From Halomontanus rarus (lineage in GTDB: Archaea; Halobacteriota; Halobacteria; Halobacteriales; Natrialbaceae), in contig NZ_CP071597.1 in NCBI RefSeq assembly GCF_017357405.1, positions 1,674,001-1,738,000 of the forward strand: a stretch of 64,000 nt of DNA, read 5' to 3'. How positions within the stretch are numbered: the stretch's first letter is position 1; every line of letters begins with the position of its first letter. This document shows positions 58,641 through 64,000 of this stretch, piece after piece. Made by a program: the position numbers and the translations under genes. The notes under the pieces were generated by a model. The model was not told the origin of the DNA. It saw only the letters and a list, made by a program, of their open reading frames with translations, and ran no database searches.

Positions 58641-59336
58641 GTGACCGAACCGAGCGTTCGCGAAGCGATACTGACCGCCACCTACGACGCCCTGTGCGAG
58701 TACGGCTACACCGACCTCACGGCCCAAGCGATCGCCGACCGAACGGACAAGAGCAAATCGCACATCTTCTACCACTACGACTCCGTCGAGGACCTCGTCG
58801 TCGACCTCGTCGACTTCCTCCTCGAGCGGTTCGACGAACACGCCGAACGGATGCAGTCGCGGCCGCCCATCGAACGGCTCGCAGCGTTCGTCGACTGGTT
58901 CCTCTACGGACCCGACGACGCAGAGCAGGTCGCCTTTCACACCGCCTTGCTCGAGCTCCGGGCGCAGGCACCCTACAACGACCGGTACCGCGAACAACTG
59001 CGAAAGAGCGACGACCACCTCCGAGACACACTCGAGGAGATCCTCCGGGCGGGACAGGAGTCGGGCGACTTCCGGGAACACGACGCGGCGAAGATGGCCA
59101 CCATGCTGGTCGCCGCCTTCGACGGCGCCCGGGTCCGCCAACTCACCCTCGGACGGGACGAGTACCTCACGGACGTTCGCGACGCGATCGCGGACGAAAT
59201 CCTCGAGGGATTGCTCGCAGAAGGGGTGACCTTCCCCGACGAGTTTCGGTCGACCGACGCTCCTTCTAGGACCGACGCCGCCACCGCCACCGCCACCGAC
59301 GCCGACACCGCCACCGACAGCTCGTGTCATGACTGA
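58641..59336 (+). CDS. TetR family transcriptional regulator
   Basis: The 231-residue protein starts from a GTG and has a typical TetR DNA-binding domain in residues 5-55 (VREAILTATYDALCEYGYTD, LTAQAIADRTDKSKSHIFYH, YDSVEDLVVDL). A helical ligand-binding domain follows, and the C-terminal 30 residues are a low-complexity Ala/Thr/Asp tail. It overlaps the next gene by 8 nt, so it probably regulates itself and that gene, which is inference. The likely operator is at 58622-58637. Confidence 0.87.
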   Translation: MTEPSVREAILTATYDALCEYGYTDLTAQAIADRTDKSKSHIFYHYDSVEDLVVDLVDFLLERFDEHAERMQSRPPIERLAAFVDWFLYGPDDAEQVAFHTALLELRAQAPYNDRYREQLRKSDDHLRDTLEEILRAGQESGDFREHDAAKMATMLVAAFDGARVRQLTLGRDEYLTDVRDAIADEILEGLLAEGVTFPDEFRSTDAPSRTDAATATATDADTATDSSCHD

Positions 59337-60489
59337 TCCGACAAACCCACCCAGCGACGACGATCGCGACGCGTTCACCGCGGAACTGACGGCCCGACTG
59401 ACGTCTCCGAGCAGCCACGCGTCGCTCTCGCCGACGGTTCGGTCAGTCGTGACCGAGACCCTCGATCCGGACTCTCGGACCGAGTCGCCCTCTCGTTCTT
59501 GCTTCCGGTTTCCCTCTCCCTCTCCTTCACCCTCGCTCTCCGTCCCGATCGCACTCGTTCGGGCGACTGCCGCAACCGGCGACGACGACGAGTCGCCGCG
59601 GACGGACGCGTCGACTGCGGGTGCCCCCTCGAGAGCGACGCTCCTCGAGGTGTGCACGTCACTGGCCTTTCTCGGCGGGTACGCGAGGCTTCGACAGGAC
59701 ATCCTCGGCGCCGCGCGAGCGACGGACCGCGAGCGCGACGTCGCGATCCTGGCGAGCGACTACCTTCACGCCGCCGCACACGCCACCCTCGCCAGGATCT
59801 CGATTTCCGGCGATCGTCACGTCGCCCTGTACCGGACCCTAACCGCCGGCTCGGCCGCGCTGGCGACCAGCTTCCTCGAGCGAAGCGGTACACTCGAGTC
59901 GGTTTCGTACTCGTACTCGGATTCGAATCTAAATCCGAACCTGAACTCGAACTCGAACCCGAACCCGAACCCGAACTCGAACTCTGGGTCCCCCTCACAC
60001 GCGAGCGAAAAGCGAGAACACGCACTCGCTCCCGAACGGCCGGCGTCGACGCCGACAGCCGTTCTCGCGGGAACCGGCAGCGCCCTCGGCGCGGCGGTCG
60101 TCGGCAGTTCCCGGGAGACTCTCGAAGCGATGCGAACCTACGGAGAGTCGCTGGTCGCCGCGATCGACGCCGTCAGCGAGTCGTTCGACGCCGACGGGGC
60201 CGGTGTCGGCGACCACGACCACGACCACGTCGCCACCCTCGAGACCGTCGAACAGGTGTTACTCGGTCGTCGAACGGACCCGAACGCGAAGCCCCCGTCG
60301 GCCGACTCTCCGAGCCACCCGGCGTCCGTTCCGGATTCGAGCGACTCGGAACCGACCGCCGTCGAGGCACACCTCGAGCGAGCGCGGTCGGCGCTCGATC
60401 GGCTCCCCGAGACGGCCCCTCGAGAGCGACTCGAGGCGGCGACGCTGGTCGCGGGAAGAGCCGTCGAACCGGGTCGCCGATCGAACTGA
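59329..60489 (+). CDS. degenerate polyprenyl-synthetase-like protein
   Basis: The 386-residue protein shows partial isoprenyl-diphosphate-synthase similarity: LLEVCTSLAFLGGYARLRQD where DDxxD should lie, and VAILASDYLHAAAHATLARI resembling the helix ILAGDALLARA of prenyltransferases. The metal-binding aspartate motifs are missing, so prenyl transfer is doubtful. A low-complexity Ser/Asn/Pro insert at about residues 195-225 is encoded by hexamer repeats. It overlaps the TetR gene by 8 nt and may be the regulated gene. Other possibilities include a purely structural helical protein. Confidence 0.5.
   Translation: MTDPTNPPSDDDRDAFTAELTARLTSPSSHASLSPTVRSVVTETLDPDSRTESPSRSCFRFPSPSPSPSLSVPIALVRATAATGDDDESPRTDASTAGAPSRATLLEVCTSLAFLGGYARLRQDILGAARATDRERDVAILASDYLHAAAHATLARISISGDRHVALYRTLTAGSAALATSFLERSGTLESVSYSYSDSNLNPNLNSNSNPNPNPNSNSGSPSHASEKREHALAPERPASTPTAVLAGTGSALGAAVVGSSRETLEAMRTYGESLVAAIDAVSESFDADGAGVGDHDHDHVATLETVEQVLLGRRTDPNAKPPSADSPSHPASVPDSSDSEPTAVEAHLERARSALDRLPETAPRERLEAATLVAGRAVEPGRRSN
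59909..59984 (+). repeat. degenerate hexamer repeat within coding sequence
   Basis: Units of aactcg, aacccg and tactcg code for Asn-Ser, Asn-Pro and Tyr-Ser pairs in a hydrophilic insert. The regular DNA unit suggests expansion by slippage inside an open frame. Confidence 0.65.
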
Positions 60490-60548
60490 ACACGGGACAC
60501 CGAACACGAACCGACGGACGGAAACACCTCGAGTCCCACGAACGGATA

Positions 60549-61781
60549 ATGGAGATCCGGTTTCTCGGCGGCACGGGCGAGGTCGGGCGGAGTGCCATCC
60601 TCGTCAACGACTCGTTATTACTCGATTACGGCATGCTGACGGGGAACCCGCCGCAGTTTCCCGTCGACTCGGTCGATCCGGACGCGGTCGTCGTCTCCCA
60701 CGGCCATCTCGACCACGTCGGGGCCCTCCCGTCGCTGCTCTCCGGGGACGCCCGGCCGCCGATCCACTGGACGCCGCCCACGGAGGAACTGACGCGCACG
60801 CTCGCTCGAGACACGTTGAAGCTTCACGGCGGCACCTACGACTGTCCGTTCACGGAGGCCGAACTCGAGCGGGTCGCGCAGGTTTCGAATCGTCACGGCT
60901 ACCGCGAGCCGTTCGAGGCGGCGGGCCACGAGGTGACGTTCTACAACGCCGGCCACATTCCGGGGAGCGCCCACGTCCTCGTCGACGACGGCGAGACGCG
61001 ACTGCTGTACACCGCCGACTTTCACACCGGCGATCAGCGGCTGGTCGCCGGGACGACCGCGCGGCCCGACGCCGACGTGGTCATCTGCGAGAGCACGTAT
61101 TCGGACGTCGAACACGAGGACCGCGCCGCCGTCGAGGAGCGGTTCGTCGAGAGCGTCGAGACCACCCTCTGGGAGGGCGGCTCGGTCGTCGTGCCGGCGT
61201 TCGCCATCGGCCGCACCCAGGAACTCCTGCTCGTCTGCGAGGCCCACGACATCCCGTGTTACGTCGACGGCATGGGGAAACGCGTCACCCGGATGCTTCG
61301 ACAGTATCCCGAGTTCGTCCGGGACCCCGACGCGCTCCGCCGGGCGACCTCACACGCGCGGTTCGTTACGGGTCGGGACGGCCAGCGGAAGCGAATCGTC
61401 GACCAGAAGGCGGCCGTCGTCACCACCAGCGGGATGCTCTCGGGCGGCCCCGCGATGACCTACATCCCCGCGATTCGCGGGCACCCGACCAACAAGATCA
61501 CCATGACAGGCTACCAGGTCGAGGGGACGCCCGGGCGAGACCTGCTCGAGACCGGGCGCGCGGAGATCGACGGCCGAATCATGCCCGTCAGCGCGCAGGT
61601 CGAGCAGTACGACTTCTCGGCGCACGCCGACGACGACGGGTTGCGTTCGTTCCTCGAGTCGTACGCCGACGCCTCCGTTTTGGTCAACCACGGCGACGAC
61701 TGCGCGGGGTTCGCCGACGACCTTCGGGCGGACGGGATCGACGCGGCGGCGCCGGAACTCGGCGAGCGGCTCGAGGTGTAG
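60549..61781 (+). CDS. beta-CASP/MBL-fold ribonuclease (aCPSF2-like)
   Basis: The 410-residue protein has the metallo-beta-lactamase set SHGHLDHVG near 57-65, FHTGD (about 158-162), and beta-CASP motifs: ADVVICESTYSD, VVVPAFAIGRTQELL, HPTNKITMTGYQVEGTP and FSAHADDDGL. It matches the archaeal CPSF-like nucleases without KH domains (aCPSF2), acting as 5'-3' exonuclease or endonuclease on RNA. The ATG at 60549 lies 59 bp after the previous gene and begins MEIRFLGGTGEVG. It may be the third gene of the TetR operon. Confidence 0.88.
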   Translation: MEIRFLGGTGEVGRSAILVNDSLLLDYGMLTGNPPQFPVDSVDPDAVVVSHGHLDHVGALPSLLSGDARPPIHWTPPTEELTRTLARDTLKLHGGTYDCPFTEAELERVAQVSNRHGYREPFEAAGHEVTFYNAGHIPGSAHVLVDDGETRLLYTADFHTGDQRLVAGTTARPDADVVICESTYSDVEHEDRAAVEERFVESVETTLWEGGSVVVPAFAIGRTQELLLVCEAHDIPCYVDGMGKRVTRMLRQYPEFVRDPDALRRATSHARFVTGRDGQRKRIVDQKAAVVTTSGMLSGGPAMTYIPAIRGHPTNKITMTGYQVEGTPGRDLLETGRAEIDGRIMPVSAQVEQYDFSAHADDDGLRSFLESYADASVLVNHGDDCAGFADDLRADGIDAAAPELGERLEV

Positions 61782-61943
61782 GTAGACGTGCGGTTTGCGG
61801 GGCGTGACGCTCTCGCTCGAGGGGACGAGTGTGGCGTTCGCGACCTCCCGAGAGACTCGAGCAGACGCCGAAACCCGTTCGAGAACCGAACGGTGGGCAG
61901 TTTTTTGGTTCGGATCGGTGGAGTCGCGAGCGGAGCATCTACG

Positions 61944-62804
61944 TTGCCCTCGACAGCCACCGCCGACGAGTCGGGACCGCCGACGGACGAGCACGGCGGA
62001 TCGTCCGATCACGACGACCACGACCACCACCGGAGTCGGTGGCCGCTCGTCAGCGCCGGCGGTGCGGGCGCGCTGTACGTCGGCGTCGCGCTCGCAGTTC
62101 TCGGCTCCGCCGCCGGCGTGGTTCCCCCGCTCGTCGGCGTCGTGCTCGCGGTCGTCGGTGCGCTCGTCGCCGCGGCCGGACTGTTTGGCTGGCTCGAGGA
62201 GGCTTACCTCCGTGGGTACGAGCGGCGCACCCCCGACGGGCGCTCGCGGCGACTGTCCGTGACGACGATGCTCATCTTTCTGGGAACGGACCTCTCGACG
62301 TTCGCCGCGGGCTTCATCTACTACGCCTCGGTCCGCGTCGGCGCGTGGTCGACCGAGGGCCTCCCGCCGCTGCTCGGGTCGCTCGTAGTGATCAACACGA
62401 TACTCCTGCTCTCGAGCAGCGTCACGTTCCACGTCGCCCACGAGGCGCTCGTCGGGGGGAACCGACGCCGGTTCGAGCGGCTGCTCGGTGCCACGCTCGT
62501 CCTCGGCGTCGTCTTCCTCGTCGGACAGGCCTACGAGTACTACGAGTTCGTCGTCCACGAGGGGTTCACCGTCACCGACGGCGTGTTCGCGAGCGCGTTC
62601 TTCGGGCTCACGGGACTGCACGGCCTCCACGTCGCGCTCGGCGTGGTCCTCATCTCGATCGTCTTCGCCCGCGCCCGAAGAGGCCAGTACGGTCCGGAGC
62701 GGGACACGTCGGTCGAGACGGTGGCGCTGTACTGGCACTTCGTCGACGCCGTCTGGCTCGTCCTCGTCGGCGTCCTCTACGTGGGTGCGGTCGTCACGTT
62801 CTGA
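61944..62804 (+). CDS. coxC: heme-copper oxidase subunit III
   Basis: The 286-residue protein has an acidic His-rich N-terminus (SSDHDDHDHH), then seven membrane helices and the subunit III landmarks: GTDLSTFAAGFIYYA, GQAYEYYEFVV, GLTGLHGLHVALG and ALYWHFVDAVWLVL. It belongs to aerobic respiratory terminal oxidases and stabilises subunit I. The start is uncertain: no ATG is available, and a TTG at 61944, preceded by GGAG 8 nt upstream, gives the most typical N-terminus. A GTG at 61893 is an alternative. Subunits I and II are not in the window. Confidence 0.82.
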   Translation: MPSTATADESGPPTDEHGGSSDHDDHDHHRSRWPLVSAGGAGALYVGVALAVLGSAAGVVPPLVGVVLAVVGALVAAAGLFGWLEEAYLRGYERRTPDGRSRRLSVTTMLIFLGTDLSTFAAGFIYYASVRVGAWSTEGLPPLLGSLVVINTILLLSSSVTFHVAHEALVGGNRRRFERLLGATLVLGVVFLVGQAYEYYEFVVHEGFTVTDGVFASAFFGLTGLHGLHVALGVVLISIVFARARRGQYGPERDTSVETVALYWHFVDAVWLVLVGVLYVGAVVTF

Positions 62805-62850
62805 GCGGGCTCGAGGCGTCTGGATAGGAGCACGGAGGGTAGAGGACCGA

Positions 62851-63498
62851 TCACCGCGCCACGCGGGCCCGCGCCAGATCGGTGTTGCGGTACCACATGA
62901 ACGCGAAGACGCCGAGGCCGAGCAACAGCCCGGTGATCGCCAGCGGGAAGACGAGCGGATCGACGGACAGACACCGGTTTTCGGCGACGAGCGTCGCGTA
63001 GCGGTCGGTCCCCTCGTGGGTCACGATCACGCCCCGCTCGAACGCCCCGCGGTTCTCGAACGCCCCCTCGACGGGCGCGTCGCCCTGCACGCTCGCGACG
63101 GCCTCGTCGAACGCGCGCTGCTCCGCCGGCGAGAGGTCCGCGTAGTCGAGGCGCTCGAGTTGCGCCTTCGGTTCGCCGTCGAGCATATCTGCGGTCGTCT
63201 CCGGCGAGTCGACGCCCATCGCGGGGGACCCGCAACCGCCGAGGGCGGGCTGGACGACGGTCCACGCGCCGAGTACGCTGCCGCCGATCCCCAGCGCGAG
63301 CAACACCGCGCCGAGGAACGGGACGGCGTACGTGAAGACGAACGAGTCGTCGGATCGGCCGCCGTCGGCCGCCGGTTCCGGTTCGGGCCTCGGTTTCGAG
63401 AGCTCGTCGGTCGACTGATCGGTTCTCGAGGGACCGTCAGCCGAGGAACCAACTCTCGAGGGATCGGACGAGGATCGGGTACGGGTTTCGTCGGTCAT
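62851..63498 (-). CDS. two-helix membrane protein, unknown
   Basis: The 215-residue protein has a polar Ser/Asp/Pro-rich N-terminus, a membrane helix near 57-82 (TYAVPFLGAVLLALGIGGSV), an external domain with DYADLSPAEQRAFDEAVASV and GVIVTHEGTDRYATLVAENR, and a second helix near 183-203 (PLAITGLLLGLGVFAFMWYR). Two external cysteines could pair (GGCGSP and NRCLS). No family is recognised. It is convergent with the oxidase subunit III gene and on the same strand as the DUF6789-like gene upstream of it. Confidence 0.6.
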   Translation of the reverse strand: MTDETRTRSSSDPSRVGSSADGPSRTDQSTDELSKPRPEPEPAADGGRSDDSFVFTYAVPFLGAVLLALGIGGSVLGAWTVVQPALGGCGSPAMGVDSPETTADMLDGEPKAQLERLDYADLSPAEQRAFDEAVASVQGDAPVEGAFENRGAFERGVIVTHEGTDRYATLVAENRCLSVDPLVFPLAITGLLLGLGVFAFMWYRNTDLARARVAR

Positions 63499-63512
63499 AG
63501 TCGAGGTCGAGG

Positions 63513-64000
63513 TTAAGTTCGGATATCCACGTCCCAGCGGTACGCGGCGTACTCGAGCGTGCCGCCCAGTCCGAGCCCGTACGCCCAGTGGGCGATCATC
63601 GAGAACAGGAGGTAGCCGACGAGCCCGAGCCCCTCCTGTCCCGTGTAGAACGCGACTACGAACCCGACGGCGACGATGGTCGCGAACGAGACGGCCGAGG
63701 AGATGAGCGTCGGCCCGGGGAGGTACTGCGAGAGCGTCAGGAACAACAACGGCCAGACGGTCATCCCGCCCAGCAGGAAGACCAGGTAGCCGATCGGAGC
63801 GCTCTCGGGGGCGCCGATCAGTTCCGCGAGTTCCGCGAACGCCGCGAGGTCGAAGACGCCCACGACGGTCGCCGTGAAGAGCACGCCGGTCATGAGCGTC
63901 GTGCCGACCAGTCCGGCGAACGAGCCGACGCCGACGTTCTCGAGGACCGACCCGCCGATCGTCGTGAACTGACGGGAAATCGTCGGGCTGCCGAGTTCGG
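63513..64000 (-). CDS. DUF6789-like membrane protein, truncated by window end
   Basis: The minus-strand frame remains open to the last base, so the N-terminus lies outside. The visible 161 residues include SVLENVGVGSFAGLVGTTLM, then helices near ATVVGVFDLAAFAELAELIG, YLVFLLGGMTVWPLLFLTL, SFATIVAVGFVVAFYTG and a C-terminal YLLFSMIAHWAYGLGLGGTL. This matches what I recall of DUF6789, an integral membrane protein often near respiratory oxidase genes in haloarchaea. An internal ATG at 63893 is not the true start because the frame is coding-like upstream. It ends 14 nt before the preceding ORF. Confidence 0.65.
   Translation of the reverse strand, partial: ELGSPTISRQFTTIGGSVLENVGVGSFAGLVGTTLMTGVLFTATVVGVFDLAAFAELAELIGAPESAPIGYLVFLLGGMTVWPLLFLTLSQYLPGPTLISSAVSFATIVAVGFVVAFYTGQEGLGLVGYLLFSMIAHWAYGLGLGGTLEYAAYRWDVDIRT

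Noticed and set aside
59499..60548. Upstream extension of the beta-CASP nuclease frame
   Set aside because: The same phase is open upstream, but the sequence is Arg-rich and the conserved nuclease start MEIRFLGGTGEVG is at 60549.
1..64000. tRNA, rRNA or CRISPR elements
   Set aside because: I looked by eye for T-arm motifs, rRNA-like stretches and regularly spaced repeats and saw none. A covariance-model search would be decisive.

Overview
The window is a gene-dense chromosome segment of a haloarchaeon. The GC-rich coding, strongly acidic proteins, leaderless genes with TATA-like boxes about 26-30 nt upstream, twin-arginine lipoprotein signals, and archaeal forms of ribosomal, RNA polymerase and initiation-factor genes all point to class Halobacteria. 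A member of the Natrialbales is my best guess, but that is an inference. I found no rRNA, tRNA, CRISPR array or intact insertion sequence.

Layout. 1-5.2 kb: a truncated PP-loop ATPase gene, PDCD5-like protein, ribosomal protein S19e, ThiL, a site-2 protease, a DUF7123-type protein and a MobB-MoaE fusion. 5.2-9.7 kb: UMP kinase overlapping class I lysyl-tRNA synthetase, then a PDZ-containing site-2 protease. 9.9-18.6 kb: a PadR regulator, two lipoproteins, a chlorite-dismutase/ABM fusion with a histidine-rich linker (PitA type), a Gfo/Idh/MocA oxidoreductase, small haloarchaeal proteins and a YgfZ/GcvT-like protein. 18.9-27.1 kb: an ABC exporter, membrane proteins, a divergent flavin-dependent halogenase, a phosphoesterase and a geranylgeranyl reductase. 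27.2-30.2 kb: an information-processing operon (eIF2-gamma, PIN protein, Rpo7, Spt4, archaeal dephospho-CoA kinase). 30.3-43 kb: a regulator, MBL hydrolase, methyltransferase, HEPN/MNT pair, AAA ATPase with a His-rich tail, three universal stress proteins, an acetyltransferase, a DHH phosphoesterase and small proteins.

43.5-57 kb is the motility locus. Four tightly linked archaellin genes are transcribed leftward. The motor genes arlCE-F-G-H-I-J and a short arlD-like gene are transcribed rightward, followed by a PadR/winged-helix gene behind an AT-rich, hairpin-containing spacer. Left of the archaellins lie a DUF7500-like protein, a Tat lipoprotein and a frameshifted pseudogene whose 3' part resembles the DUF7500-like protein's C-terminus. 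57.2-64 kb: ribosomal protein S6e with a DUF7112-type partner, a TetR regulator with a palindrome at its start codon, a degenerate polyprenyl-synthetase-like gene, a beta-CASP nuclease, heme-copper oxidase subunit III and two membrane proteins, the last truncated by the window end.

The items most worth a second look are the halogenase-like enzyme with altered signature motifs, the structured spacer and regulator at the end of the archaellum cluster, the decayed gene beside the archaellins, and several microprotein or start-less reading frames. DUF numbers are from memory and were not checked against a database.
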